The notes under the pieces were generated by a model, which worked only from the letters and a program-made list of their open reading frames with translations, searched no databases and was not told the DNA's origin. From contig MGWS01000005.1 of assembly GCA_001801105.1 (NCBI GenBank), positions 1 through 35,320 on the forward strand: DNA of 35,320 bases, written 5' to 3'. Origin of the DNA: Gallionellales bacterium GWA2_60_18 (GTDB taxonomy: Bacteria > Pseudomonadota > Gammaproteobacteria > Burkholderiales > Gallionellaceae). Below, one piece after another: positions 22,096 to 31,407 of this stretch. Position 1 is the stretch's first letter; each line of letters opens with the position of its first letter. The translations under genes were made by a program, and so were the position numbers.

Positions 22096-24051
22096 ATGAC
22101 GTCTGCAAATTTCATTGATCTCCCCCCTTTGCTTGGTGCGCGTGGCACGGTCACGTTGCCCGGCTCGAAGAGCATCTCCAACCGCGTGTTGCTGCTGGCG
22201 GCACTGGCCGAAGGCGTCACCGTGGTGCGCGATCTGCTGCATTCCGACGATACAGAACGCATGCTGGACGCCTTGCGCACTTTGGGCGTGAAGGTCGAGT
22301 CTTTGGGTGATAACGCTTATCGCGTCACAGGTTGCGGCGGCGATTTCCCGGTCAAGCAAGCCAGGTTGTTCCTCGGTAATGCAGGCACGGCGTTCCGCCC
22401 ACTGACGGCGGCGCTGGCGCTGTCGGGCGGAAGTTATGAATTGTCCGGCGTGCCGCGCATGCACGAACGCCCTATCGGCGACCTGGTGGATGCGCTGCGT
22501 GCGCTCGGCGCGAACGTCGATTACCTGGGTAATGAAAGTTTCCCTCCGCTGGGGATTTTTCCCGCGGCATTGAGTGATACAGCGCGCGTCAGTGTGCGCG
22601 GCGACGTGTCCAGCCAGTTCCTTACCGCGCTGCTGATGGCTTTGCCTCTGCTGGAGCGTGAGGTGACGGTGGAGGTGGCGGGTGAGCTGATCTCCAAGCC
22701 ATATATCGAAATCACACTAGCGATGATGGCGCGCTTCGGGGTGAGGGTAGATCGTTCTGGTTGGTCATATTTCAAGGTGCATGGAGGCAGTAGGTATAAG
22801 AGTCCCGGCACGGTTTATGTGGAGGGTGATGCCTCGTCCGCCTCGTATTTTCTTGCGGCCGGTGCCATAGGTGGCGGGCCGGTGCGTGTCGAAGGTGTCG
22901 GCAAGACCAGTGTGCAGGGCGACGTACATTTTGCCGAGGCACTGGAAAAGATGAACGCTGTCATCATCATGGGTGACAACTGGATCGAGGCGCGCGCGCC
23001 CGCGAGCGGAAGGCTCAAGGCCATCGACCTCGACTGCAACCACATCCCCGATGCGGCGATGACGCTTGCTGTGGCTGCGCTGTTCGCCGACGGCACGACC
23101 ACACTGCGCAATATCGCCAGCTGGCGCGTCAAGGAGACCGACCGCATCGCGGCGATGGCGACGGAGTTGCGCAAGGTCGGCGCGACGGTGGAAGAGGGCG
23201 CGGATTACATTCGCATCACGCCGCCCGTGCAGATCAGGCATGCTGCCATCGATACTTACGACGACCACCGCATGGCGATGTGCTTCTCGCTGGCTGCGTT
23301 CGGCGGAGCAGGTGTGCGCATCAACGACCCGGATTGCGTCGCCAAGACCTTTCCCGGTTATTTTGCGGCATTCGCCGGCGTGACGCAGGCGGTGCCGGTC
23401 ATCGCCATCGACGGCCCCTCCGCTTCCGGCAAGGGCACGGTGGCGCAGCTCGTTGCCGCACAACTGGGCTTCCACTACCTCGATAGTGGCGCACTGTATC
23501 GCCTGCTGGCATTGGCGGCGCAGCGCGATGGCATTGCGCTGGAAGACGTGTCCGGGCTGACAGCGCTGGCTGTCCGCATGGAGATATGCTTCGAAGGCGC
23601 GGAGGTCTGGCTGGATGGCGCATTGATGGGTGACGAGTTGCGCGGCGAACAGTGCGCGGCGGCAGCTTCCAGGGTGGCGGCCTATCCCGGGGTGCGCGTA
23701 GCCTTGATGAACAAGCAACATGCCTTCCGCCGGGCGCCGGGGCTGGTGGCGGACGGGCGCGATATGGCTTCCGTGGTGTTCCCGGATGCAGTGTTGAAGA
23801 TATTCCTGACCGCCAGTGCCGAGGTGCGCGCCGAGCGCCGTTATAAGCAGTTGAAGGAAAAAGCAATGGATGCTAATATCGCCGCCCTTTTGCAGGATAT
23901 CCGAGCGCGCGATGAGCGGGATACCCAACGTAGCGTGGCTCCCTTGCAACAGGCACCCGGTGCAAGTCTGCTGGATACCACGGCTTTGAACATCGAGCAG
24001 GCGGTACAGGAAGTATTGGCGCGCTATCGGGAGAAAAGCCAGGCCCCATGA
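22096..24051 (+). CDS. aroA-cmk: Fused 3-phosphoshikimate 1-carboxyvinyltransferase / cytidylate kinase
   Basis: One uninterrupted frame of 651 residues encodes two enzymes. Residues 1 to about 431 are EPSP synthase of aromatic amino acid synthesis: [67 protein letters not shown], and [15 protein letters not shown]. Residues from about 432 are CMP kinase: [20 protein letters not shown] with the P-loop, [27 protein letters not shown], and [12 protein letters not shown] with DIRARDERD. The link ([15 protein letters not shown]) has no stop or new start. In many bacteria aroA and cmk are separate neighbours upstream of rpsA; bifunctional fusions are known in some Betaproteobacteria and other proteobacteria. 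The serC-pheA-hisC-tyrA genes that often precede aroA are absent; xseA is there instead. Confidence 0.95.
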   Translation: MTSANFIDLPPLLGARGTVTLPGSKSISNRVLLLAALAEGVTVVRDLLHSDDTERMLDALRTLGVKVESLGDNAYRVTGCGGDFPVKQARLFLGNAGTAFRPLTAALALSGGSYELSGVPRMHERPIGDLVDALRALGANVDYLGNESFPPLGIFPAALSDTARVSVRGDVSSQFLTALLMALPLLEREVTVEVAGELISKPYIEITLAMMARFGVRVDRSGWSYFKVHGGSRYKSPGTVYVEGDASSASYFLAAGAIGGGPVRVEGVGKTSVQGDVHFAEALEKMNAVIIMGDNWIEARAPASGRLKAIDLDCNHIPDAAMTLAVAALFADGTTTLRNIASWRVKETDRIAAMATELRKVGATVEEGADYIRITPPVQIRHAAIDTYDDHRMAMCFSLAAFGGAGVRINDPDCVAKTFPGYFAAFAGVTQAVPVIAIDGPSASGKGTVAQLVAAQLGFHYLDSGALYRLLALAAQRDGIALEDVSGLTALAVRMEICFEGAEVWLDGALMGDELRGEQCAAAASRVAAYPGVRVALMNKQHAFRRAPGLVADGRDMASVVFPDAVLKIFLTASAEVRAERRYKQLKEKAMDANIAALLQDIRARDERDTQRSVAPLQQAPGASLLDTTALNIEQAVQEVLARYREKSQAP

Positions 24052-24117
24052 GGCTCTCCGTCTCTGGGAATGTTAACCAACCGCCGTGCAAACGGTTTTA
24101 CTCTGTTAGGTATATCA

Positions 24118-25833
24118 ATGAACGCAACCGCTGAAGCTGTACAAAATCCCGATAGTTTTGCCGCAATGTTTGAAGAAAGCCTGACGCGCAAGGAAATGCG
24201 CGCCGGCGAACTGATCACTGCGCAAGTCGTGCGTGTCGACCACAACGTGGTGGTCGTGAATGCCGGACTGAAGTCCGAAAGTTTGATCCCGGTCGAGGAA
24301 TTCCTCGATGCCAAGGGCGAAATCGAAGTCAAGGCTGGCGATTTCGTCACCGTCGCCATTGAATCGCTGGAGAACGGCTATGGCGAAACCAAGCTGTCGC
24401 GCGAGAAAGCCAAGCGTCTGGCCGCATGGCACGATCTGGAATTGGCCATGGAAGAAGGCAGGGTCGTCGAAGGTTTCGTCAGCGGCAAGGTCAAGGGCGG
24501 CCTGACCGCGATGGTCAACGGCATCCGCGCGTTCCTGCCGGGCTCGCTGGTGGATATCCGTCCGGTCAAGGATACGACACCGTACGAAAACAAGACCATG
24601 GAGCTCAAGGTCATCAAGCTGGACCGCAAGCGCAACAACGTGGTGGTATCGCGCCGTGCCGTGCTGGAAGCCTCGATGGGCGCCGACCGCGAAGCGATCA
24701 TGGAAAACCTCAAGGAAGGTGCGATCGTCAAGGGCGTGGTCAAGAACATCACCGATTACGGCGCATTCGTCGACCTGGGCGGCATCGATGGCCTGTTGCA
24801 TATCACCGATCTGGCATGGCGCCGCGTCAAGCATCCGTCCGAAGTGTTGACGGTGGGCGATGAAGTCGAAGCCAAGATACTCAAGTTCGACCAGGAGAAG
24901 AACCGCGTCTCGCTCGGCATCAAGCAGATGGGCGATGATCCGTGGGGCGGTCTGGCTCGCCGCTACCCGCAAGGCACGCGCATGTTCGGCAAGGTGACCA
25001 ACCTGACCGACTACGGCGCCTTCGTGGAGATCGAGCAGGGTATCGAAGGACTGGTGCATGTTTCCGAAATGGACTGGACCAACAAGAACGTGCATCCGTC
25101 CAAGGTCGTAGCGCTGGGCGACGAAGTGGAAGTGATGATCCTCGAGATCGACGAGCAGCGCCGCCGCATCTCCCTCGGCATGAAGCAGTGCAAGGCCAAT
25201 CCATGGGATGACTTTGCACTCAACCACAAGAAGGGCGACAAGGTCAGGGGCGCGATCAAGTCCATCACCGACTTCGGCGTATTCATCGGCCTGGAAGGCG
25301 GCATCGACGGTCTGGTGCATCTGTCCGACCTGTCGTGGAGCCAGCCCGGCGAGGAAATGGTGCGCAACTACAAGAAGGGCGATGAAGTCGAGGCCGTGGT
25401 ATTGGCGATCGACGTCGAGCGCGAACGCATCTCTCTGGGCATCAAGCAGATGGAAGGTGATCCGTTCGGCGGTTTCGTCTCCGGCCACGAAAAGGGTGCA
25501 GTGGTCACCGGCACCGTGAAGTCGCTGGATGCGAAGGGCGCGACCATTGCGCTGGAAGGCGATGTGGAGGCCTACCTGAAGGCGTCCGAAGTCTCTGCCG
25601 ATCGTGTCGAGGACATCCGCAATCATCTGAAGGAAGGTGACAGCGTGACGGCAGTCATCATCAATGTGGACCGCAAGAACCGCGGCATCAACCTGTCGAT
25701 CAAGGCGCTGAACAAGGCCGAAGAGTCTGCTGCGATGCAGAAATTCTCCGCCGAGAGCACCACCAACGCCGGCACCACCAATCTGGGCGCCTTGTTGAAG
25801 GCCAAGATGAGCGGCAGCAAGACCGAAGCCTGA
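24118..25833 (+). CDS. rpsA: 30S ribosomal protein S1
   Basis: S1 binds mRNA on the small subunit and helps start translation of transcripts with weak Shine-Dalgarno sites. The 571-residue protein starts with [20 protein letters not shown] and contains six S1 RNA-binding repeats; the later ones each carry variants of [32 protein letters not shown] and end with RVSLGIKQM or RISLGMKQ. The usual order cmk-rpsA-ihfB is kept. The start at 24118 follows GTTAGGTATATCA. The 66-base leader contains a small inverted repeat (AACCG 24079-24083 and CGGTT 24093-24097 followed by TTACT) that could be part of the self-regulation known for this gene, though that is a guess. Confidence 0.98.
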   Translation: MNATAEAVQNPDSFAAMFEESLTRKEMRAGELITAQVVRVDHNVVVVNAGLKSESLIPVEEFLDAKGEIEVKAGDFVTVAIESLENGYGETKLSREKAKRLAAWHDLELAMEEGRVVEGFVSGKVKGGLTAMVNGIRAFLPGSLVDIRPVKDTTPYENKTMELKVIKLDRKRNNVVVSRRAVLEASMGADREAIMENLKEGAIVKGVVKNITDYGAFVDLGGIDGLLHITDLAWRRVKHPSEVLTVGDEVEAKILKFDQEKNRVSLGIKQMGDDPWGGLARRYPQGTRMFGKVTNLTDYGAFVEIEQGIEGLVHVSEMDWTNKNVHPSKVVALGDEVEVMILEIDEQRRRISLGMKQCKANPWDDFALNHKKGDKVRGAIKSITDFGVFIGLEGGIDGLVHLSDLSWSQPGEEMVRNYKKGDEVEAVVLAIDVERERISLGIKQMEGDPFGGFVSGHEKGAVVTGTVKSLDAKGATIALEGDVEAYLKASEVSADRVEDIRNHLKEGDSVTAVIINVDRKNRGINLSIKALNKAEESAAMQKFSAESTTNAGTTNLGALLKAKMSGSKTEA

Positions 25834-25847
25834 ACCGGGAGGATCGT

Positions 25848-26135
25848 ATGACTCGTTCCGATTTGATCGCCAGGCTCGCCGAGTTGCACCCGCAACTGTT
25901 GGCCAAGGATGCTGAATTGGCCGTCAAGGTGATTCTGGACACCCTGTCCGCCACGCTGGCGCGTGGTGGGCGCGTCGAGATTCGCGGCTTTGGCAGTTTC
26001 GGCCTGAATTACCGTCCGCCGCGTCAGGGACGTAATCCCAAGACCGGCGACAAGGTGAAAGTGCCGGCCAAGTACGTGCCGCATTTCAAGGCGGGCAAGG
26101 AACTGAGGGAGCGGGTCTGCAAGCAGGAATCCTGA
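25848..26135 (+). CDS. ihfB: Integration host factor subunit beta
   Basis: IHF-beta pairs with IHF-alpha (ihfA, not in this window) to bend DNA at specific sites. The 95-residue protein is of the HU/IHF family: [17 protein letters not shown] at the N-terminus, [42 protein letters not shown] with the DNA-intercalating Pro in the RNPKTG arm, and [11 protein letters not shown] at the end. The ribosome site GGGAGGATCGT is strong. It lies 14 bases after rpsA and is followed by an intrinsic terminator, so it ends the aroA-cmk-rpsA-ihfB unit. Confidence 0.97.
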   Translation: MTRSDLIARLAELHPQLLAKDAELAVKVILDTLSATLARGGRVEIRGFGSFGLNYRPPRQGRNPKTGDKVKVPAKYVPHFKAGKELRERVCKQES

Positions 26136-26156
26136 TTCCGGATGTTGGCAGGCAAG

Positions 26157-26192
26157 ATGGCGGCATATCGCAAGGTATCGCCGCCATTTTTT
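26157..26192 (+). terminator. Rho-independent terminator after ihfB
   Basis: ATGGCGGC at 26157-26164 pairs with GCCGCCAT at 26180-26187 around a 15-base loop, followed by six T at 26187-26192. Confidence 0.82.
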
Positions 26193-26294
26193 ATGCTATC
26201 GTTGCAAGGCGCGCGCAATACCGCTGAGCTTGGCGATACGGCGTTCGCCATGTGTTGCAGAGGGCTGGTCGCGACGGTTTTCTTGGGGTGTCTC

Positions 26295-26591
26295 ATGCGT
26301 TATTTCAATTGGGTTCTGCGGGCGGCACTGTTTGTTGTGCTGCTTGGCTTCGCCGTGAAAAACGACCAGCCGGTGACGTTGCGCTATTTTTTCGATTACG
26401 AGTGGCAGTCTTCGCTGGTGATCGTGCTGCTGCTGTTCTTTTCTGCGGGCGCGGCGGTTGGCGTGATCGCCATGCTGCCCAATGTGCTGTTGCAACGCCG
26501 TGAGATCGCACGCCTGAAGCGCGACATCCGGGTCAAAAACAAACTCGCCGATATTGGCGATACGCAGCAACTGCCGATACAACCCTCCTGA
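26295..26591 (+). CDS. lapA: LPS assembly protein A domain (LapA/DUF1049) membrane protein
   Basis: This small inner-membrane protein works with LapB, the TPR protein that in enterics controls LPS levels by directing FtsH to LpxC. The 98-residue product has two membrane segments, at about 6-20 (VLRAALFVVLLGFAV) and about 37-63 (SSLVIVLLLFFSAGAAVGVIAML), the motif VKNDQPVTLRYFF between them, and a basic cytosolic tail (LQRREIARLKRDIR). I chose ATG 26295, with TTGGGGTG upstream, since it starts at the first membrane helix. It lies 16 bases before lapB, the expected order. Confidence 0.9.
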   Translation: MRYFNWVLRAALFVVLLGFAVKNDQPVTLRYFFDYEWQSSLVIVLLLFFSAGAAVGVIAMLPNVLLQRREIARLKRDIRVKNKLADIGDTQQLPIQPS

Positions 26592-26607
26592 CAGAGTTAG
26601 TCCAGAT

Positions 26608-27783
26608 ATGGAATTCCAACCGTGGATGTTGCTGATCTTCCCGTTGTTCTTCGGGATGGGATGGCTGGCCGCGCGCATCGACATCAAGGAATTGCTGTCC
26701 GAATCAGGCGCGCTGCCGCAATCCTATTTTCAGGGGTTGAATTTCCTGCTCAACGAGCAGCAGGACAAGGCCATCGAAGCCTTCATCGAGGTGGTCAAGG
26801 TCGATCCGCAGACCGTCGAGTTGCACTTCGCGCTGGGGAGCCTGTTCCGCCGCCGCGGCGAGATCGATCGCGCCCTGCGCATGCACCATAATCTGGTGGA
26901 TCGCGCCGATCTGGACAACGACAAGCGCCAGCAGGCGATCTTCGAATTGGCGCAGGATTACCTCAAGGCCGGCATCCTGGATCGCGCCGAGAGCCTGTTC
27001 CGCGAGCTGGAAAACACCACCTATGCCAAGCCGGCACTGGAGTTCCTGCTGGAGCTGTTCCAGAAGGAGCATGACTGGATCAAGGCGATCGGGGTGGCGC
27101 AACGGCTGGCTGAAGTGTCGGGCGTGCCATATGGCAAACAGGCCGCGTTTTTCTATTGCGAGCTGGCGCAGGAGGAAGTCGCCGGTGGCGATCAGGATGC
27201 GGCACACAAACATTTGCGGCAGGCGCTGGAGAGTCATCCGGCTTCGGTACGTGCCACCATGATGCTGGGCGACATGGCCGCCGGCGAAGGCAGGCTCGAC
27301 GAGGCTATCGGTCTCTGGAAGAATATCGAAGCGCAGGACGCGCAATATCTGCCGCTGGTGGCGGAGCGCTTGTTGAATGCCTTCCAGAGCATGGGGCGCG
27401 AGGCGGAAGCCATCGTCTTGTTGCGCGGGTATCTGCAGAAATATCATTCGCTGGACATGATGAACGTGGTGTTCGACGGCGTGCTGAAGAACGAAGGCCC
27501 GGCGGCGGCCTACAAGCTGGTGCGCGACGAGTTGCAGCGCAACCCGACCTTGCTCGGGCTGGACAAGCTGCTCGAAGCGCGGCTACTGGAAGTCCCGCTG
27601 GAGCATCGCGCCGATATCGAACTGGTGAAGAATCTGGTGCACAAGCGCACGCGCAACCTGGCGACCTACCACTGCGGCCATTGCGGCTTCAAGGCACGCC
27701 AGTTCTACTGGCATTGTCCCGCCTGCCATGCCTGGGACAGCTATCCGCCGCGCCGCACCGAAGAGACAGGGGATGCCATATGA
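26608..27783 (+). CDS. lapB: LPS assembly protein B (TPR and rubredoxin-like metal site)
   Basis: LapB is an inner-membrane anchored cytosolic TPR protein that, in E. coli, links LPS synthesis to transport and to FtsH-dependent LpxC turnover. The 391-residue protein has an N-terminal membrane segment at about 5-21 ([19 protein letters not shown]), then [23 protein letters not shown] and repeated TPR helices. The C-terminal metal-binding domain has CGHC and CPAC pairs (Cys at about 356, 359, 370 and 373; [22 protein letters not shown]). Its stop overlaps the pyrF start (ATGA). The neighbours rfaE1 and hldD downstream make LPS core heptose, consistent with a shared task. Confidence 0.95.
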   Translation: MEFQPWMLLIFPLFFGMGWLAARIDIKELLSESGALPQSYFQGLNFLLNEQQDKAIEAFIEVVKVDPQTVELHFALGSLFRRRGEIDRALRMHHNLVDRADLDNDKRQQAIFELAQDYLKAGILDRAESLFRELENTTYAKPALEFLLELFQKEHDWIKAIGVAQRLAEVSGVPYGKQAAFFYCELAQEEVAGGDQDAAHKHLRQALESHPASVRATMMLGDMAAGEGRLDEAIGLWKNIEAQDAQYLPLVAERLLNAFQSMGREAEAIVLLRGYLQKYHSLDMMNVVFDGVLKNEGPAAAYKLVRDELQRNPTLLGLDKLLEARLLEVPLEHRADIELVKNLVHKRTRNLATYHCGHCGFKARQFYWHCPACHAWDSYPPRRTEETGDAI

Positions 27784-28481
27784 ACGATCCGAGGATCATC
27801 GTCGCGCTGGACTACCCGGAGGCGGCACCCGCTCTGGCGCTGGCCGAACGGCTGGAACCGGCGACATGCCGCCTGAAGGTCGGCAAGGAGCTGTTCACCG
27901 CCGCCGGACCGGCGTTGCTGGAGCAACTGATGCGGCGCGGCTTCGAGATTTTCCTCGACCTGAAATTCCACGACATTCCCAACACCACGGCGCAGGCGTG
28001 CAAGGCCGCCGCCGGACTCGGGGTATGGATGGTCAACGTGCATGCGCTCGGCGGGCGCAGGATGCTGGAGGCGGCGCGTGAAGCGGTGTCGCAGGCGGCA
28101 CAACCGCCCAAGCTGATCGCCGTCACCCTGTTGACCAGCATGGCGCAGCAGGACCTCGACGACATCGGCATAGCGGACACGCCGGCCGGAATGGTGCTGC
28201 GGCTGGCGCAACTGGCGCGCGACAGCGGACTGGACGGTGTGGTGTGTTCGGCGCAGGAAGCGGCGCTGTTGCGCGAACATTGCGGCAAGGAATTCTGTCT
28301 GGTGACGCCGGGTATCCGCCCGGCACAGGCCGGACTCGACGACCAGTCGCGCGTGATGACACCGCTGGCCGCGCTACAGGCCGGTGCCAGCTATCTGGTG
28401 ATCGGACGCCCCATCACCCGTGCGGACGACCCGTTGCGTGCCTTGGCGGATATCAACCAGGAGATCGGAGTATTGCGATGA
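27780..28481 (+). CDS. pyrF: Orotidine 5'-phosphate decarboxylase
   Basis: PyrF makes UMP from OMP, the last step of de novo UMP synthesis. The 233-residue protein has [10 protein letters not shown] at the N-terminus, KVGKELF, and the active-site segment [13 protein letters not shown] (the Asp-Lys-Asp array), followed by [21 protein letters not shown] and [14 protein letters not shown] at the phosphate-binding end. This is the shorter group I bacterial form. Its start overlaps the lapB stop and its stop overlaps the rfaE1 start, both by ATGA, so translation of three genes is coupled. Its product feeds CTP synthase and CMP kinase, both also encoded in the window. Confidence 0.97.
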   Translation: MNDPRIIVALDYPEAAPALALAERLEPATCRLKVGKELFTAAGPALLEQLMRRGFEIFLDLKFHDIPNTTAQACKAAAGLGVWMVNVHALGGRRMLEAAREAVSQAAQPPKLIAVTLLTSMAQQDLDDIGIADTPAGMVLRLAQLARDSGLDGVVCSAQEAALLREHCGKEFCLVTPGIRPAQAGLDDQSRVMTPLAALQAGASYLVIGRPITRADDPLRALADINQEIGVLR

Positions 28482-29416
28482 CAGCATTGCCTGCATTTGA
28501 GAACGCGAAGGTGCTGGTGGTCGGCGATGTGATGCTGGACCGCTACTGGTTCGGCGATGTCAGCCGCATCTCGCCGGAAGCGCCGGTGCCGGTGCTCAAG
28601 GTCGAGCGCGTCGAGGAGCGCCCCGGCGGGGCGGCCAACGTGGCGCGCAACATCGGCGCGCTCGGCGCACAGTGCACGCTGCTGTCGGTGGTGGGCGCGG
28701 ATGAGGCGGGCGATTGCCTGCAACGATTGCTGACCGAGCAGGGCCGGGTGGAAGCTTTGCTGCAACGCGACGATACGATCTCGACCACCATCAAACTGCG
28801 CGCCGTGGCGCGTCAGCAACAGCTGTTGCGCATCGACTTCGAGACCCAACCCAGCTATGAAGTGCTGCAAGCCAAACTGGCGGATTTCAGGACGAAGCTG
28901 CCACATTGCGATGTAGTGGTGCTGTCGGATTATGGCAAGGGCGGGCTGGCGCACATCGCCGAAATGATCCGGTTGGCGCGCGCGGCGGGCAAGCCGGTGC
29001 TGGTCGACCCCAAGGGCGATGACTACGCACGCTATCGCGGTGCGTCCCTGCTCACGCCGAACCGCAGCGAATTCCGCGAAGTGGCCGGTAGCTGGAAGAG
29101 TGCGGACGAGTTCGACGCGAAGGCGGAGCGGTTGCGCTGCGAATTGCAGCTCGATACCTTGCTGGTGACGCGCAGCGAGGATGGCATGAGCCTGTATCGC
29201 GAAGCTGGCGCGCAACACGAACCGGCGCAGTGCCGCGAAGTATTCGATGTCAGCGGCGCGGGCGACACCGTCATTGCGACGCTGGCGGTGATGCTGGCGA
29301 GCGGCGCGGATATGTCGGACGCGATGCGCGTCGCCAATCGCGCCGCCGGCATCGTGGTCGGCAAACTCGGGACGGCGGTGGTGAGCCGGGATGAGATATT
29401 GCGGGACATGCAGTAG
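28478..29416 (+). CDS. rfaE1: D-glycero-beta-D-manno-heptose-7-phosphate kinase
   Basis: This kinase phosphorylates heptose 7-phosphate at C-1 on the way to ADP-heptose for the LPS core. The 312-residue protein is of the PfkB/ribokinase family: [28 protein letters not shown] at the start, [16 protein letters not shown] with the first PfkB signature, [33 protein letters not shown], and [14 protein letters not shown] with the catalytic Asp. It ends at [13 protein letters not shown] and lacks the nucleotidyltransferase half of HldE, so the adenylyltransferase (rfaE2) must be encoded elsewhere. Its start overlaps the pyrF stop. A palindromic repeat separates it from hldD, the later gene of the same pathway. 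Confidence 0.95.
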   Translation: MTALPAFENAKVLVVGDVMLDRYWFGDVSRISPEAPVPVLKVERVEERPGGAANVARNIGALGAQCTLLSVVGADEAGDCLQRLLTEQGRVEALLQRDDTISTTIKLRAVARQQQLLRIDFETQPSYEVLQAKLADFRTKLPHCDVVVLSDYGKGGLAHIAEMIRLARAAGKPVLVDPKGDDYARYRGASLLTPNRSEFREVAGSWKSADEFDAKAERLRCELQLDTLLVTRSEDGMSLYREAGAQHEPAQCREVFDVSGAGDTVIATLAVMLASGADMSDAMRVANRAAGIVVGKLGTAVVSRDEILRDMQ

Positions 29417-29422
29417 TAGCTC

Positions 29423-29498
29423 GTAGGGTGGGCACGTTTTTGTGCCCACGTGGTTAGCGGGGATTATTCCCGCGTGGGCACAAACGTGCCCACCCTAC
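29423..29498. repeat. Compound palindromic repeat, copy 2 (between rfaE1 and hldD)
   Basis: This 76-base element starts and ends with the same 16-base arms as the copy at 8571-8650 (GTAGGGTGGGCACGTT and AACGTGCCCACCCTAC). The inner parts are similar but not identical: it is one T shorter in the first loop, lacks about four bases in the second, and differs at several central positions. It begins 6 bases after the rfaE1 stop and ends 20 bases before hldD, so it lies inside an operon-like gene run, as copy 1 does. Confidence 0.92.
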
Positions 29499-29518
29499 CA
29501 ACAGTCTTAGGAGAAAAC

Positions 29519-30517
29519 ATGTACTACATCGTCACCGGCGCAGCCGGCTTTATCGGTTCCAACCTGGTCAAGGCGCTCAACGAGCGCGGCGCGTTCGACA
29601 TCATCGCGGTGGACAACCTCGGCAAGGCCGACAAGTTCAAGAATCTGGCGGACTGTGAGATCGCCGATTATCTCGACAAGGCAGACTTCCTGAAAAAGAT
29701 GCAGGAAGGTTACTTCGACGGGCTGGTCACGGCGATGCTGCATCAGGGAGCCTGTTCCGACACCATGGAGACGGATGGCCGCTACATGATGGAGAACAAC
29801 TACCGCTATTCGCTGGAGTTGCTGAACTATTGTCAGAACGAGGAAGTGCCGTTCCTATACGCATCGTCCGCCTCGGTATACGGCGGCGGCAGCGTATTCA
29901 GGGAGAGCCGCGAACACGAGGCGCCGCTCAATGTGTACGCCTATTCCAAGTTCCTGTTCGACCAGGTGGTGCGCCGCCGCTGGCACAAGCGCAGCGCACA
30001 GGTGGTCGGCCTGCGCTATTTCAACGTGTACGGCCAGCGCGAGCAGCACAAGGGGCGCATGGCTTCGGTCGCCTACCATTTGTTCAACCAGTATCGCGCC
30101 GAAGGCAAGGTGAAGTTGTTCGAGGGCTGTGACGGCTACGCCGAAGGCGGCCAGCTGCGCGATTTCGTCTCGGTCGAGGACGTGGTCAGAGTGAACATGC
30201 ATTTCCTCGATAATCCGCACGACTCCGGCATCTTCAATCTCGGCAGCGGGCAGGCGCAGAGCTTCAACGATGTCGCCGTGGCGACTGTCAACGCCCTGCG
30301 TGCCGCATCGGGTGAAGCCGCGCTGAACCTCGCCGAGCTGCGCCAGCAGGGCATCATCGAATACATCCCGTTCCCGGAACAGCTGCGCGGCAAGTATCAG
30401 AGCTATACCCAGGCAGACATCGGTGCCCTGCGCGAGGCGGGCTATGCCGAGCCATTCCTGACAGTGGAGCAGGGTGTGGCGCGTTATGTCGAACAGTTGC
30501 TCAAGGCCGCGGCATGA
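29519..30517 (+). CDS. hldD: ADP-glyceromanno-heptose 6-epimerase
   Basis: HldD (RfaD) converts ADP-D-glycero-D-manno-heptose to the L-glycero form used in the LPS inner core. The 332-residue protein is an extended [21 protein letters not shown] with the NADP-binding GxxGxx[27 protein letters not shown] typical of Hld[23 protein letters not shown] with the catalytic Tyr and Lys, [19 protein letters not shown] and [13 protein letters not shown]. The ATG at 29519 follows TTAGGAGAAAAC, a strong ribosome site; upstream in-frame sequence belongs to the palindrome. Its stop overlaps the cysM start. Confidence 0.97.
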   Translation: MYYIVTGAAGFIGSNLVKALNERGAFDIIAVDNLGKADKFKNLADCEIADYLDKADFLKKMQEGYFDGLVTAMLHQGACSDTMETDGRYMMENNYRYSLELLNYCQNEEVPFLYASSASVYGGGSVFRESREHEAPLNVYAYSKFLFDQVVRRRWHKRSAQVVGLRYFNVYGQREQHKGRMASVAYHLFNQYRAEGKVKLFEGCDGYAEGGQLRDFVSVEDVVRVNMHFLDNPHDSGIFNLGSGQAQSFNDVAVATVNALRAASGEAALNLAELRQQGIIEYIPFPEQLRGKYQSYTQADIGALREAGYAEPFLTVEQGVARYVEQLLKAAA

Positions 30518-31407
30518 CGATGTATCCGTCTCTCGATGATTTCGTCGGCAACACGCCGTTGGTCAGGCTCAAGCGCATTCCCGGCGACACCTCGAACGTC
30601 ATTCTTGCGAAGCTGGAAGGCAACAATCCCGCCGGTTCGGTGAAGGATCGCCCCGCGCTGTCCATGATCCGCCACGCGGAACAGCGCGGTACCATCAAGC
30701 CCGGCGACACCCTGATCGAGGCGACCTCCGGCAACACCGGCATCGCGTTGGCGATGGCTGCGGCGATGCGCGGCTACCGGATGATCCTGGTGATGCCGGA
30801 CAATCAGAGTCAGGAGCGGCGCCAGACAATGCGCGCGTTCGGCGCGGAGCTGGTGCTGACGCCGCGGCAGGGCAGCATGGAGCTGGCGCGCGACACGGCG
30901 GAGAAACTGCGCGCCGAGGGCAAGGGCATCATCCTCGACCAGTTCGCCAATCCCGACAACCCGCTGGCGCATTATGAAGGTACCGCACCGGAGATTTGGC
31001 GCGACACCGGCGGCAGGATTACCCATTTTGTCAGCAGCATGGGAACCACCGGCACCATCATGGGCTGCTCGCGCTTCTTCAAGGAAAAAGATCCCAACAT
31101 CCAGATCATTGGCGTGCAGCCGGAAGAAGGCGCGCAGATTCCCGGCATCCGCAAGTGGTCGCCGGCCTATCTGCCGAAAATCTATGACGGCAAGAATGTG
31201 GATAGTCTGGAATATGTGAGCCAGCGGGATGCGGAGGAAATGACGCGGCGTCTGGCGCGCGAGGAAGGCATCTTCTGCGGTGTCTCGTCCGGCGGAGCGC
31301 TGGCGGTGGCGCTGCGCATCTCGCAACGGGTCGAGAATGCGGTGATCGCGTTCATCGTCTGCGACCGCGGCGACCGCTACCTTTCTACCGGGGTGTTCCC
31401 TGCTTGA
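30514..31407 (+). CDS. cysM: Cysteine synthase B (O-acetylserine sulfhydrylase)
   Basis: CysM makes cysteine from O-acetylserine and sulfide, or thiosulfate in the enteric enzyme, with pyridoxal phosphate. The 297-residue protein has [28 protein letters not shown] with the PLP Lys at about 44, [13 protein letters not shown] (phosphate/substrate loop), [12 protein letters not shown], and [10 protein letters not shown] near the C-terminus. The length and the [12 protein letters not shown] form favour CysM over CysK. ATG 30514 overlaps the hldD stop; an in-frame ATG at 30520 is an alternative. The 3' end overlaps that of the opposite-strand amidase gene by 31 bases. Confidence 0.95.
   Translation: MTMYPSLDDFVGNTPLVRLKRIPGDTSNVILAKLEGNNPAGSVKDRPALSMIRHAEQRGTIKPGDTLIEATSGNTGIALAMAAAMRGYRMILVMPDNQSQERRQTMRAFGAELVLTPRQGSMELARDTAEKLRAEGKGIILDQFANPDNPLAHYEGTAPEIWRDTGGRITHFVSSMGTTGTIMGCSRFFKEKDPNIQIIGVQPEEGAQIPGIRKWSPAYLPKIYDGKNVDSLEYVSQRDAEEMTRRLAREEGIFCGVSSGGALAVALRISQRVENAVIAFIVCDRGDRYLSTGVFPA

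Noticed and set aside
20785..22464. Long minus-strand open frame opposite xseA and the start of aroA-cmk
   Set aside because: It is antisense to well-supported genes and its translation is rich in His, Arg, Gln and Ala without family motifs, as expected for a shadow frame in GC-rich DNA.
24115..25626. Minus-strand open frame of about 500 codons opposite rpsA
   Set aside because: It mirrors the repeated S1 domains and has no recognisable protein features; rpsA is certain on the plus strand.
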